Positions 33,779-43,065 are shown, numbered from the stretch's first letter. The stretch is DNA of 64,000 nt from Phycisphaerae bacterium (GCA_019636475.1 JAHBXN010000005.1:124001-188000); one strand, 5' to 3'. Notes: generated by a model from the sequence alone, not told the origin. Program-made: numbers and translations.

Positions 33779-36700
33779 TCACGGGGCGTTCAACAAGGCG
33801 TTCACCATTCCCGCGATGTCATTCAGATCCAACGCGGCGTTCTGGCTGAAATCGCCGGCGCAAATCTCCGCCTGCGACGGCGAGCCCAACAGGCCGTTGA
33901 CGAACGCCTGCACGTCCGCTCCGTTGACGCTGCTGTCACCGTTCATGTCGCCGTCGGCCGCGCCGCACGGCTGATCGCAGCCATCCGGGATGCTGTCGTA
34001 GTCGAGATCGACCTGCGTTCCGGCTTCAAGCTCGCAGCCGTCGCTCGCTCCGTCCAAGTCACAATCGGCCAGCGTCTGACAACTGTCCGGCACACGATCG
34101 GGACGGCCACGACTTCCCGCATCCGCGAGGAAGGCCTCCAGATTGGCGAAGTCCTGCTGGGTGAATTCAGGGTGCGAACCCCCCGGATGATTCGTGGGTG
34201 GAAGCAGTTTGTTCCATATCTGGACGCGCGACTTGTTGCGCAGGCTCGGTCCGGGGCAGGGCCCCCCGCACGGGAACGGATCGCCGATGCCACCGGTCCC
34301 GTTCACATTGTGGCAGAAGATGCAGGTCGTTGAGAACAGGGCTCCTCCCTGCGAGGCATCTCCGAGCGGGCCGCCGTCGCAGTCAAGCTGGGGATTTGAT
34401 GCGATATCGCACTCGTCCGGAACGCCGTTCTGGTTGCAATCGGCGCTGGTTTCGTTCGCGATGTCGATCGCGTCATTCACGCCGTTGCCGTTGCAATCGC
34501 AGCCGGGCACGCCGGGCTCGCACTCGTCCGGGATACCGTTGGCGTTGCAGTCGAAACTGGTGTGGCCGGCGATGTCGTCGGCGTCGTCGATGCAATTGCC
34601 ATTGCAGTCCGGCGGGCCGGCCGATGCGCAAGCCACGAATGCATCGACGCCAGCCTCCACGACATGCCCCGTGCCGGCGTCGGTGGCGATGAAGCGGATG
34701 CGGATATTCGAGCCGGCCGCGACCTGCCCCGCCGCCCCGCCGACGAGAATCGTATCCTCTCGCCACGATGCCGCAGCCGCGGCATAGGTTCGCACCAGCG
34801 TCCAGTTGGTTCCGCCATTTGTCGAGACTTCGACGGTCAAGCCATCGCCAGGACCGAGCAAGCCGCCAGGCGTGTCGTTAAGCCAGTAGGCATAGCGAAT
34901 CTGCCCGCCCGACGACAGGTCGAACACGGGCGATGTCAGGATGGTGGATCCACCGTCGACATCGCTGTCGCAGTTATTGACGCCGCCGTTGCTCAGCATC
35001 GAGTTATCGGTGAGATAGCACTGGCCGGCGCCGCCGAAGGCCGCCGGCGGCGCGCCGCGGGACGAGCAGTTCACGGGCACGCCACGATTCCAATGGCCGT
35101 CGGTCGCGTTGCCGCTGACGGTCCAGCCCTGGTCGGCTTCAAACTGATCTTCGAAAACCGGGTCGCAATCCGGGATGATCTGGCAACTGCAATCGCAATT
35201 CAGCGAATCCGGTGGATCACACTGTTCGCCATCCTCCACGGATCCGTTGCCGCAGTCGCCGATGACAGGAATATCGCACTCAATGCGATAAATGAATCCG
35301 GTCACGCAGACGATATAAAGCTCTCCGGCCGCATCCTCGCCGAAGGAGACGATCGCACTGATCGAACCTGCGTCAGGGGTGATGTCCGCCGTGCGATCCT
35401 GCAATTGAGAAAGCGTCGACCCGTCGTAGCGGAACGTTCGAATATAGTTGCCGCCGTAATCGGCAAAGAAATAGGTGCCCGACAAACCGGGAATCGCACA
35501 GCCTCGATAGACATAACCGCCGGTAATGGAAATGGTTCCGCTGTCAGAATGATTCACGACATGGATCGGGAATTTGTAGTTCGCCGCCGGTCCGCAACCG
35601 CTCGAATTGTATACCGCGTTGCCCTCGTAGCAACGCCAGCCGTAGTTCTCGCCGCCGATGCTGGATGCCGGCTGAAAATTAACTTCCTCCCAGACGCTCT
35701 GACCGACATCGGCGATGTAGAGGTCGCCGGTGAGGCGATCGAAGGAGAATCGCCACGGATTGCGCAGGCCTTTGGCCCACACTTCCGGCAACCAAGCGCC
35801 TCCCGGATTGTCCGACGGTACGTAAGTCGGCGGATTGTCCACGTCCAGACGAAGCATCTTCCCGAGCAATGAGGCATCGCTTTGAGCCAGATTATTCGGG
35901 TCACCCTGACTGCCGCCATCTCCGGTGGCACAGTAGAGCCTGCCGTCCGGACCGAATTGCAGCTGGCCGCCGTTGTGATTACTGAAGGGCTGGGTGATTT
36001 CCCGAAGTATGACGGCGCTTGCGGCGTTCGCGATGTTCGGATTGGCGGAGACGGTGTATTCGACGATTCGGGTGCGCCGCGGATTGGCGAGTGTCGTATA
36101 GTTGACATAGAACTTTCCGTTGGCGGAATAATTCGGATGGAACGCCATGCTGAACAGCCCGTCCTCGCCGCCGGTCCGCACGAGCGACGAGATATTCAGG
36201 AACGGCGTCGGCAATAGGGCGCCGGACGTCAAGTCAAGAATCTGAATGACGCCGTTAAGCTGGGTGATGAACAGCCGCGTCGTATCCCCGGGCGGTGCAC
36301 ATGCAAAGGAGGGAGATGTAGCCGTCGCGACGAGGGTGGCTTTCAAGTTGCAGATTTCGGCACACTCGTCGGGGATTCCGTCGGCGTTGCAATCGGAGCT
36401 GCGCAATTCGGTGATGTCCAGATAATCATCCAGGCCGTTGTTATTGCAGTCTATCAGGATGCGGTCGCCTCCGGGGCCGACGATGGACGCCGTGGCAATC
36501 GCCGGCGTACCTTCGGCGAACAGGCTGATCACGGCGTTTACATTTGCCGGCTGGACGTTGGTTTCGAAACGGAAGTTGTACAGCGTGCCCCATCGCAGCG
36601 CGTTCGAATTGGCGCCGACGTTCACCATTGTCCATGTCATGGTGTTTCCGGCATAGCTCGGAACCCAATCCGTCCCGTCGCGATTCACATTTCCGATTCC

Positions 36701-38281
36701 ATCGCCGGAGTGGTAAGGCACGTCATGGAAACCGACATTCCGAACGGTGCCACCGATCGTCACGGGGATCGAGAATGAATCCGCGCCGCGCTCGGAATTC
36801 AAATTCTGAACGGCATATTCATACCGGTAGTAACCGTCGCCGAGGTCCGTCGCCTTGGCCGCGATGATGTAGAGGCCGTCGTTGGGAACCTGCACGTCGG
36901 CTTCGACCACCGCGGGATCGTTATCCCGCCAGGCTCGAATGCCGGCCTGTGCCCGCTGCGTGGCACCGGTCAGGACGAAGGTCCGGTCATTGCCCGTTCC
37001 GCTGATCAACACGCGCCGATACGACGCGTTGTTGTTGTTGTTGCCGGCGGCGGCATCGTCCGCGGTGACATACTGTCCTTCTACAAAATAGAGCGCGTTG
37101 GGGTCCTCCAAATCGCTCAGATAGACCTGTAGCCGTCGGGCAATCGTGCCGGAATATGACGGATTGGCGATGGGATGCTGATGAACGCCTGTCGTCGGAT
37201 TAACCTGATACTTCGGTCCCGCGCCGCTCTGGCCACCGTTTCGACTGGCGCTGTATGGGTCGGAGCAGCCGACGCCAAGCGCCACTTCGCCGTTCTGGGG
37301 TGAGCAACTTGTGCAGCAGGCCGTGCCTTGCAACGCGAAGAAGCCGTGCTTAAGCCACGATTGCCCAATGTGCTCGAAACGTCCGTTCGACAAACGGAAG
37401 AAATTCTGCCCAATCACCGGATGCCGGGTCTCGTTTCCGCTGGCGCCGTTGTCCAGCCAACTCAGAGGCTGTGTTCCGATGTTGCAGGAAGTCGTGCCGA
37501 CAGCGAATGCGTCGACATAGACATTGCCTCCGATATTTACCGCCGTCACCTGATAGGCGGAGTTCCCGGAATCGCCGACCAGTTCGCCCACGATCACATC
37601 CGGACCGACGTTTCCGTTGCAGGCCCACGACGGCCCGCCCCGCGGCTCGCCCTCCAGATCGTAAACAATGTGCGTGGGCTCGTTCACGCCGTCGATGGTG
37701 TCGTCGCCGCCGGCCGGCGCGAGCACGACGGTTGCGTCCAACTGCCCGATTCGAGCACCGCTGAGCGTTGGACGATCGAGCGCTTTGGCCAATTCGCCCG
37801 TGATCACGACCTCCGGCGCGCGAAGCCTCCATTCCTGCGCTGCCGAATCCCATGCGACACGGGCGTTCAGCAATTCGACGGCGAGCGGCATCACGCCAAG
37901 CAGCATACGACCGCTCTCCAGGTCGGCGAGATTGACGGCAGGATCGATGATCTCCACCCGCCGGTCGGACACGGCGAGCCGGATTCCGCCTTCGAGCCTG
38001 AAAAGCCCGCCGACAGGGTGTGGCACGGCCATGACACTGGCGGCTGTCCATTCCCGGGTCCGGGATGCGTCGAAGGCTTCAGTACCCGCGTCGACAGGGC
38101 GAGCGTTCCCGGTTGAGCTGATGCGAGACACCTCAAGCTGCAGCTCGCCGCACGCCACGGAGTCGATCGTCAGGTCAAATTCGGTGTGCGCGACGGACCA
38201 TCTGGTTTCCGCGACAGCGGGCGAGGCGATGGCGCAAAAAATGGCCACGACTGTGGTTAGGCCGCGATGCATCAATTTCAT
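33779..38281 (-). CDS. Secreted PQQ-type sugar dehydrogenase/cytochrome c/dockerin-like protein
   Basis: 1500 aa from the ATG at 38281 (AAGGAA upstream). Signal peptide MKLMHRGLTTVVAIFCAIAS, cleaved near AVAETRW. Residues to about 615 form a large unrecognised region. DCNNNGLDDYLDITE starts Ca-type repeats (several 'DCNxNGxxDxxD' units). About 645-1005 is a soluble glucose/sorbosone dehydrogenase propeller (EDGLFSMAFHPNY; HNGGQLQFGPDGRLYCATGD). After a CGNGSVEDGEQCD Cys cluster and a beta-domain come further repeats, then one haem motif, CIFCH, near residue 1320, with GGALFSTT before it as in cytochrome c. The C-terminus DMNGDSSVNGADVQAFVNGL and DFSQNAALDLNDIAGMVNAL are two dockerin-type halves. 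Likely oxidises a sugar at the cell surface and passes electrons to its own haem. Cofactor PQQ is inferred from family, not from biosynthesis genes nearby. Confidence 0.8.
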   Translation of the reverse strand: MKLMHRGLTTVVAIFCAIASPAVAETRWSVAHTEFDLTIDSVACGELQLEVSRISSTGNARPVDAGTEAFDASRTREWTAASVMAVPHPVGGLFRLEGGIRLAVSDRRVEIIDPAVNLADLESGRMLLGVMPLAVELLNARVAWDSAAQEWRLRAPEVVITGELAKALDRPTLSGARIGQLDATVVLAPAGGDDTIDGVNEPTHIVYDLEGEPRGGPSWACNGNVGPDVIVGELVGDSGNSAYQVTAVNIGGNVYVDAFAVGTTSCNIGTQPLSWLDNGASGNETRHPVIGQNFFRLSNGRFEHIGQSWLKHGFFALQGTACCTSCSPQNGEVALGVGCSDPYSASRNGGQSGAGPKYQVNPTTGVHQHPIANPSYSGTIARRLQVYLSDLEDPNALYFVEGQYVTADDAAAGNNNNNASYRRVLISGTGNDRTFVLTGATQRAQAGIRAWRDNDPAVVEADVQVPNDGLYIIAAKATDLGDGYYRYEYAVQNLNSERGADSFSIPVTIGGTVRNVGFHDVPYHSGDGIGNVNRDGTDWVPSYAGNTMTWTMVNVGANSNALRWGTLYNFRFETNVQPANVNAVISLFAEGTPAIATASIVGPGGDRILIDCNNNGLDDYLDITELRSSDCNADGIPDECAEICNLKATLVATATSPSFACAPPGDTTRLFITQLNGVIQILDLTSGALLPTPFLNISSLVRTGGEDGLFSMAFHPNYSANGKFYVNYTTLANPRRTRIVEYTVSANPNIANAASAVILREITQPFSNHNGGQLQFGPDGRLYCATGDGGSQGDPNNLAQSDASLLGKMLRLDVDNPPTYVPSDNPGGAWLPEVWAKGLRNPWRFSFDRLTGDLYIADVGQSVWEEVNFQPASSIGGENYGWRCYEGNAVYNSSGCGPAANYKFPIHVVNHSDSGTISITGGYVYRGCAIPGLSGTYFFADYGGNYIRTFRYDGSTLSQLQDRTADITPDAGSISAIVSFGEDAAGELYIVCVTGFIYRIECDIPVIGDCGNGSVEDGEQCDPPDSLNCDCSCQIIPDCDPVFEDQFEADQGWTVSGNATDGHWNRGVPVNCSSRGAPPAAFGGAGQCYLTDNSMLSNGGVNNCDSDVDGGSTILTSPVFDLSSGGQIRYAYWLNDTPGGLLGPGDGLTVEVSTNGGTNWTLVRTYAAAAASWREDTILVGGAAGQVAAGSNIRIRFIATDAGTGHVVEAGVDAFVACASAGPPDCNGNCIDDADDIAGHTSFDCNANGIPDECEPGVPGCDCNGNGVNDAIDIANETSADCNQNGVPDECDIASNPQLDCDGGPLGDASQGGALFSTTCIFCHNVNGTGGIGDPFPCGGPCPGPSLRNKSRVQIWNKLLPPTNHPGGSHPEFTQQDFANLEAFLADAGSRGRPDRVPDSCQTLADCDLDGASDGCELEAGTQVDLDYDSIPDGCDQPCGAADGDMNGDSSVNGADVQAFVNGLLGSPSQAEICAGDFSQNAALDLNDIAGMVNALLNAP

Positions 38282-38596
38282 CTGTTCGTTTTCCTTCTGT
38301 TCGGTGTGTGACGCGAGGCACGCCAATTGGCCAAGGATGTAGAAACCTGTCGGCGGTGCGATGTCGGTCGGACTGCACCGTGAGCCCGCAGGTCAGGTGA
38401 GAAACCAGCGAAGGATGGACTGACGCGGCCGTCCGGCGGCCCCGCTTCCCCAGACCCTCCATTCTTCGCATTGTGGCGGAATCGGACGCTAAGTTCAACG
38501 AATCATCGCTGGAGGCTCGGAGGTATTTCGGTCTGCCACGGGCCTGCGAGAATTGTGGCCCCGATCACACGCAGTGTCTGTCCGCCAATAATTCTG

Positions 38597-38625
38597 TTGA
38601 CCGGTAATGCCTGGAATTGTAGAAT
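38597..38625 (+). promoter_or_regulatory. Strong sigma-70 promoter for the tetR-paaABCD operon
   Basis: TTGACC (38597-38602), 17 bases, TAGAAT (38620-38625): five of six matches in each hexamer and ideal spacing. Predicted start is near 38632, with a leader of about 44 bases before the ATG at 38676. The rest of the divergent region 38327-38675 contains no gene. Confidence 0.7.
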
Positions 38626-38653
38626 ACTAACGAGCGCTTGCTCGCATGGTATT
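38623..38653. promoter_or_regulatory. Nested inverted repeat, likely TetR operator
   Basis: Inner arms CGAGC (38631-38635) and GCTCG (38640-38644) and outer arms AATAC (38623-38627) and GTATT (38649-38653) share nearly the same centre (38637.5 and 38638). The site covers the -10 and the predicted transcription start, so binding should block the promoter. The TetR gene immediately downstream makes autoregulation the simplest reading. Confidence 0.65.
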
Positions 38654-38675
38654 TGTGCGCTCGGAGTGACCGACT

Positions 38676-39263
38676 ATGCCCGCCGCTGCAACCTCCACAA
38701 AGTCACAGATCCATCAGGCGGCCTGTCGACTGTTCCGCGAACGGGGTTTTCATGCGACAAGTGTCCGCGATATCGCCGAAGCGGTGGGACTGCAGGGCGG
38801 CAGCCTCTACGCCCATATGAACAGCAAGGATGATCTTCTCTGGGAGATCGTCAACGTTGCTGCCAATCAGTTTTTCGGCGCGATTCGCCCTATCGCTGAA
38901 TCCGACACCGACATCCTGCACAAGCTGCGACGGGCGATGATCGCTCATGTGAACGTCGTCGCAAGCGATCTCGACGCCGCGGCAGTGTACACCGTCGAGT
39001 GGCGGCATCTTTCGCCTGAGCGGCGTTCCGCGGTTACAGCCCGGCGCGATGAATATGAAGGACTCTTCTGCTCGCTGGTATCTCAGGCGATCCAGCAGCG
39101 ATATCTGACACCGACGGACGCGGCCGACGCGACGCGATTCATCCTCTCATCCCTGAATTATGTCTTCACATGGTACAAAGCCGACGGTCCGCTTTCTCCA
39201 CTGGAAATCGGCGTCATGCTTGCGGACTACATCTTTGACGGCCTCAAACGCCGCACCGTCTAG
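38676..39263 (+). CDS. TetR-family regulator of the paa cluster
   Basis: 195-aa repressor. The N-terminal HTH is clear: [20 protein letters not shown] then [20 protein letters not shown], followed by [12 protein letters not shown]. The C-terminal ligand domain is all-helical, as in KstR2/PaaR-like members that sense acyl-CoA thioesters. GGAG precedes the ATG at 38676 by nine bases. It is the first gene of an operon whose next gene, paaA, starts 16 bases after its stop. With the palindrome over its promoter it probably represses itself and the paa genes until phenylacetyl-CoA or a related thioester binds; the effector is inferred. Confidence 0.88.
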   Translation: MPAAATSTKSQIHQAACRLFRERGFHATSVRDIAEAVGLQGGSLYAHMNSKDDLLWEIVNVAANQFFGAIRPIAESDTDILHKLRRAMIAHVNVVASDLDAAAVYTVEWRHLSPERRSAVTARRDEYEGLFCSLVSQAIQQRYLTPTDAADATRFILSSLNYVFTWYKADGPLSPLEIGVMLADYIFDGLKRRTV

Positions 39264-39279
39264 CAATCCGGAGACTGGC

Positions 39280-40290
39280 ATGGTTTCATTCAATACGCAG
39301 CATCTGACTGACGACAAACCCGGCGATCCCGGCTATGAACGCCAACTGTCCGCGTTCGAAGCGCGAATCAGCCGGGGAGACAAGGTCGAACCCGGCGACT
39401 GGATGCCCTACGACTATCGTCAGCAACTCATCCGCCTGATCCACGTTCACGCCAACAGTGAAATCTGCGGCGCGCTTCCGGAAGGGACATGGATTCCCCA
39501 TGCTCCGAGCCTGAAACGAAAACTCGCCCTGGTGGCAAAGGTTCAGGACGAAGTGGGCCACGGCCAGCTTCTGTATCGTGCGGCGGAAACGCTCGGCAAG
39601 CCGCGCGAGGAGATGATCGAGGAGCTCATCAGCGGCAAGGCGAAGTACTCCAACGTCTTTCACTATCCGGCCGAGTCCTGGGCCGACGTCTGCGTCATCG
39701 CCTGGCTGATCGACGCGGCCGCGATCGTGAACCAGAAGATGATGGCAGACGGCTCGTACGGGCCGTATGGCCGGGCGCTCAAACGAATCTGTTATGAAGA
39801 GGCGTTTCACCTGACGCATGGCTATGACATGTGCATTTCCCTGGCGACAGGCACGCGGCTTCAGCGCGACATGCTTCAGGATGCGGTCAATCGGTGGTGG
39901 AAGCCGATCATGATGTTCCACGGGCCTTCGGACAAGGAATCGAAGCACACAGAGCTGCTGATGCGCTGGGGTATCAAGCTGCGGACCAACGATGAGCAGC
40001 GACAGGAGTTTCTACGGAAGTATCTGCCCAAGATGCTGAACCTCGGCCTGAAGATTCCGACCGAGTGGGAGATGCGATTCGACGAAGCAACAAAGACGTG
40101 GCACTACAACGAGCCGCAGTGGGACGAGTTCCTTCACGTGGTGCGAGGCAACGGCCCCGTCAGTGCCCAGCGGCTTGAGACAAGGCGACTGTCACACGAA
40201 CAAGGTCGCTGGGTGCGCGAGGCGCTGGCGGCCGCCGCGGCGGGCAAGCGCGTTCCGCTTCCGCCGACGGCTTATGCAAACCGAGGCTGA
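39280..40290 (+). CDS. paaA: Phenylacetyl-CoA 1,2-epoxidase catalytic subunit A
   Basis: 336 aa. Catalytic diiron subunit of the ring-epoxidising oxygenase that starts aerobic phenylacetate degradation. Diagnostic segments: [40 protein letters not shown] (E and H iron ligands), and [17 protein letters not shown] (second pair of ligands). [20 protein letters not shown] and [20 protein letters not shown] are also typical of PaaA. Start: GGAG eight bases before the ATG at 39280; the open frame upstream overlaps the TetR gene and is not conserved. paaB begins two bases after its stop. Confidence 0.95.
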   Translation: MVSFNTQHLTDDKPGDPGYERQLSAFEARISRGDKVEPGDWMPYDYRQQLIRLIHVHANSEICGALPEGTWIPHAPSLKRKLALVAKVQDEVGHGQLLYRAAETLGKPREEMIEELISGKAKYSNVFHYPAESWADVCVIAWLIDAAAIVNQKMMADGSYGPYGRALKRICYEEAFHLTHGYDMCISLATGTRLQRDMLQDAVNRWWKPIMMFHGPSDKESKHTELLMRWGIKLRTNDEQRQEFLRKYLPKMLNLGLKIPTEWEMRFDEATKTWHYNEPQWDEFLHVVRGNGPVSAQRLETRRLSHEQGRWVREALAAAAAGKRVPLPPTAYANRG

Positions 40291-40292
40291 CC

Positions 40293-40595
40293 ATGACGCA
40301 GACGCCCGAACAGGTTTGGGAGGTTTTTCATCAATCGGCGCGCGGCGAGCCCCATGTCCACGTCGGCTCGGTCCACGCGACGGACGCGGACACGGCGGTG
40401 TTGATGGCCAAGGAGCAATTTGCCCGCCGACTGGCATGCGTCAACATCTGGGTCGTTCCATCAGATGCCATTACTGAGACACCTTATGAAGACGCGGACA
40501 TGTTCGAACACGGAACGGACAAGAGCTATCGCGAAGCCTTCGGATATGAGACCACCAAGCGTGCAAAAGCCGTGGGCGACGCGGCGGAGCTATGA
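40293..40595 (+). CDS. paaB: Phenylacetyl-CoA epoxidase subunit B
   Basis: Small structural subunit of 100 aa that helps assemble the PaaABC complex. VWEVFHQSARGEPHVHVGSV at the N-terminus, then HATDADTAVLMAKEQFARR and NIWVVPSDAI, are the standard PaaB run. The start ATG is two bases after the paaA stop, so translational coupling is likely. Length is as expected (about 95-100 aa). Confidence 0.93.
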   Translation: MTQTPEQVWEVFHQSARGEPHVHVGSVHATDADTAVLMAKEQFARRLACVNIWVVPSDAITETPYEDADMFEHGTDKSYREAFGYETTKRAKAVGDAAEL

Positions 40596-40638
40596 GATGT
40601 AAACGGCCGACCGGACGGTCGCCACGCGGGAAACCCAG

Positions 40639-41499
40639 ATGACAGCACAAACCGAAAGCCCAATTTCGATTCCGCCGAGCCTGAATCCGGCCATTATTGA
40701 CCTGCTTTATCGCCTCGCGGACGACGGGTTGATCATCGGTCATCGTAATTCGGAATGGACCGGCCTGGGTCCGATCCTTGAGGAGGACATTGCGTTTTCG
40801 TCGGTGGCTCAGGACAAAATGGGGCACGCCCTGGCGATCTACAATCTCCTGCATGAACTCGGCGAACCAGCGCCGGACCAGCTCGCCTTCTTCCGTGATG
40901 CCGCAGAATTCCGCAATTGTTCCCTCGTCGCGCTCGAGTGCTTTTCGGAGACCGATGCCGCATCGACACCCTCGCTGCGAAACAACCCGACGCGCGACCG
41001 GCTCGTCTCGCATGGCGACTGGTCGCTCGCTCTGGTTCGACAGTTTTTCTTCTCCGAGGCGGACTCGGTGCGTTTCAACGCGCTGGCGAACAGCACTTTC
41101 GAACCGCTCGCAATTCTCGTACGAAAATTCCGCGGCGAAATCAAGTATCACACACTGCACGGCCGCACGATGATGCGCCGATTGCCCGCCGCGACGCTCG
41201 AAGGCCGCTCGCGAATTCAGAAGGCGGTAGACACGCTCTGGCCGCATGCACTCGGGCTGTTCGAGCCGACTCGATATGACAAGCAGCTTTCCGATGCCGG
41301 CATCTGCCCTGGCGAGTCGGTCCTGTGTGAACAATGGCGCTCCGAAGTGGAACCCATCCTGCGCGAAACGGGAGTTCACATTCCGACGACCGCCGCACCG
41401 GTATATGGCGGGCGCGCCGGAAAGCACTTGACCGAGATGGTTTCGCTGCTTAGCGACATGCAGAAAGTAGCGCGGATGGACCCGGACGCGAAGTGGTGA
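40639..41499 (+). CDS. paaC: Phenylacetyl-CoA epoxidase subunit C
   Basis: 286-aa ferritin-like subunit that pairs with PaaA and is catalytically inactive in known complexes. Segments: DDGLIIGHRNSEWTGLGPIL, DIAFSSVAQDKMGHALAIYN, and LVRQFFFSEADSVRFNALAN, matching the PaaC pattern. Later, EIKYHTLHGRTMMRRL is the conserved helix. The gene starts 43 bases after paaB, and its stop may overlap a GTG start of paaD (GTGA at 41496-41499). Confidence 0.93.
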   Translation: MTAQTESPISIPPSLNPAIIDLLYRLADDGLIIGHRNSEWTGLGPILEEDIAFSSVAQDKMGHALAIYNLLHELGEPAPDQLAFFRDAAEFRNCSLVALECFSETDAASTPSLRNNPTRDRLVSHGDWSLALVRQFFFSEADSVRFNALANSTFEPLAILVRKFRGEIKYHTLHGRTMMRRLPAATLEGRSRIQKAVDTLWPHALGLFEPTRYDKQLSDAGICPGESVLCEQWRSEVEPILRETGVHIPTTAAPVYGGRAGKHLTEMVSLLSDMQKVARMDPDAKW

Positions 41500-41552
41500 T
41501 CGCGCCGGCAATCGGCACCGTCAGTCCGATTCCGAAAGTTGAGGCGCAGTCC

Positions 41553-42068
41553 ATGATGAGCACGACTCAACAGTCAGCGACGACGTTGTTGCGGGTCCGG
41601 CGCGCGATTGAATCCGTGACCGACCCCGAAATTCCGATTCTCTCCGTCGTTGACCTGGGCATCATTCCCGATATCCGGGTTCAGCAAGTCGATGGTCGCA
41701 CGCGCGTCGAGGTCGACATGTGCCCCACTTTCGCCGGCTGCCCGGCGCTCGATGTGATGCGATCCAGCATCAAATCCGCCGTGGAAGAAGCGGGTTTCGA
41801 CGATGTGACCGTCCATGTCGTCTTCGATCCGCCCTGGACCAGCGATCGCATCAGCCTCGAAGGGCTGCGCAAGCTGAAGGAGTTCGGGCTTGCACCGCCG
41901 ACTCACTGCAACGGGTCCATGAAAGAGGACATGCTGCACCAGGTGTCCTGCCCATTCTGCTCCTCCAATAACACCACGCTGGAATCGATTTTCGGCCCGA
42001 CACTCTGCCGCGCGATTCACTACTGCAATGACTGCCTCCAGTCGTTTGAACAATTCAAGCCGGTATAA
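41553..42068 (+). CDS. paaD: PaaD-type MIP18/DUF59 maturation protein
   Basis: 171 aa from the ATG at 41553 (GAGG upstream); a GTG at 41496 overlapping the paaC stop would give 190 aa. The MIP18-like domain has RRAIESVTDPEIPILSVVDL and MCPTFAGCPALDVMRSSIKS. The C-terminal zinc-ribbon-like segment has CPFCSSNNTTLESIFGPTLC and a CNDC pair. PaaD is thought to help install the metal or Fe-S cofactor of the epoxidase system. It ends the visible paa cluster; paaE (the reductase) does not follow: the next gene is an unrelated convergent SIMPL protein. Confidence 0.9.
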   Translation: MMSTTQQSATTLLRVRRAIESVTDPEIPILSVVDLGIIPDIRVQQVDGRTRVEVDMCPTFAGCPALDVMRSSIKSAVEEAGFDDVTVHVVFDPPWTSDRISLEGLRKLKEFGLAPPTHCNGSMKEDMLHQVSCPFCSSNNTTLESIFGPTLCRAIHYCNDCLQSFEQFKPV

Positions 42069-42108
42069 CACGCGGTTGAAATCGGTTCCGCCCCGGTGGA
42101 GACGCAGG

Positions 42109-42879
42109 TCAGCCGCCGGACTCAATCCGGAACTTGACCGTCACGACGACCTGCACGTCCTTGTCGATCGTTGAGGTGTCGTAGGTTCCCCAGTCGGTCA
42201 CTTCGGTCGACAGTGGCTGCGTCACCTGGAGCACACCCATCTGCGCCGATCGCACCTCGGCCACCCGGCAACCGGTTTCATTCGCGATATTGTCCGCGCG
42301 GGCGCGCGCATCCTTCGCGGCGTCGGCCATCAGCTCGACCTTGAGCTTTGCCAGATCGCTGTAGTAATAGGCCGGCGAACAGGAGAACACGAGGATTCCC
42401 TCCTGAATCAGTTGTGTCACCTCGCCGGCAGCCCGGGCGACGCGATCCACATCGGTCGTCGTGACCGTGAAGCCTCGCACGAGGCTGTATCCGCTGATTT
42501 CCCGCGTCTCGTTGCCCTTTGCATCGCGAACATGGTGTTCGATGGTGCTGATCGATGACATCCCGATTTCGCCGGCCTTGAATCCCTGCTGATCGAGAAA
42601 CTGCCGAACGCGAGTCACGCTCTGGTCGAGTATTCCGAAAGCCGCCTTGAGCTCCTTGTCCTCGCCGCGAACGCTGATATCCCAAACGGCCTGATCGGAT
42701 CGAATTCGCTTGCGAGTCGATCCTTTGACCGTGATGATCTGTTCCGCCTTAAGGCTCTGCTCTCCCCGTGCGACGTAGGCACGTGAGGCCACGACGGTGC
42801 TGCTGATCGCGCCGACGATTGCCGCCAGGGTAACGAGAGCGGCGGCCGCAGCAAAATTGAAACGAATGTTGTATTCCAC
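42109..42879 (-). CDS. SIMPL-domain (DUF541) periplasmic protein
   Basis: 256 aa from the GTG at 42879, chosen because GGGAGG lies six bases upstream; an in-frame ATG at 42900 is weaker. An N-terminal anchor, FNFAAAAALVTLAAIVGAIS, is followed by the SIMPL domain: QIITVKGSTRKRIRSDQAVW at its start, EISGYSLVRGFTVTTTDVDR in the middle, and KDARARADNIANETGCRVAE. DUF541 proteins have an oligomeric beta-rich domain of unclear role in the envelope. Convergent with paaD; 40 bases separate the stops. Confidence 0.85.
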   Translation of the reverse strand: MEYNIRFNFAAAAALVTLAAIVGAISSTVVASRAYVARGEQSLKAEQIITVKGSTRKRIRSDQAVWDISVRGEDKELKAAFGILDQSVTRVRQFLDQQGFKAGEIGMSSISTIEHHVRDAKGNETREISGYSLVRGFTVTTTDVDRVARAAGEVTQLIQEGILVFSCSPAYYYSDLAKLKVELMADAAKDARARADNIANETGCRVAEVRSAQMGVLQVTQPLSTEVTDWGTYDTSTIDKDVQVVVTVKFRIESGG

Positions 42880-43056
42880 GACGATCCTCCCTGATGTCAA
42901 TGAAGGGGCGCTGCAAGCCTTCCCTGGCTCCCAGCCATTTTTCGCGCGCCCAACTATCCCGCTACGTCGCCCACGCCGACTCGGTTCGAACAGTGTTTCG
43001 GCCGGCCGGACCGTCTGACCTCGTCAATCCGACCGTTAGAGGCGACCTCGCGGGGC

Positions 43057-43065
43057 TGCTATACT
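43057..43065 (+). promoter_or_regulatory. Extended -10 promoter for the preA-like gene
   Basis: TGCTATACT matches TGnTATAAT in all but one position; the hexamer is at 43060-43065. Predicted start is near 43072, about 108 bases before the ATG at 43180. Confidence 0.5.

Noticed and set aside
34562-35872. 436-codon plus-strand ORF inside the PQQ-dehydrogenase gene
   Set aside because: Antisense of the Ca-repeat and propeller region; no recognisable domain or ribosome-binding site.
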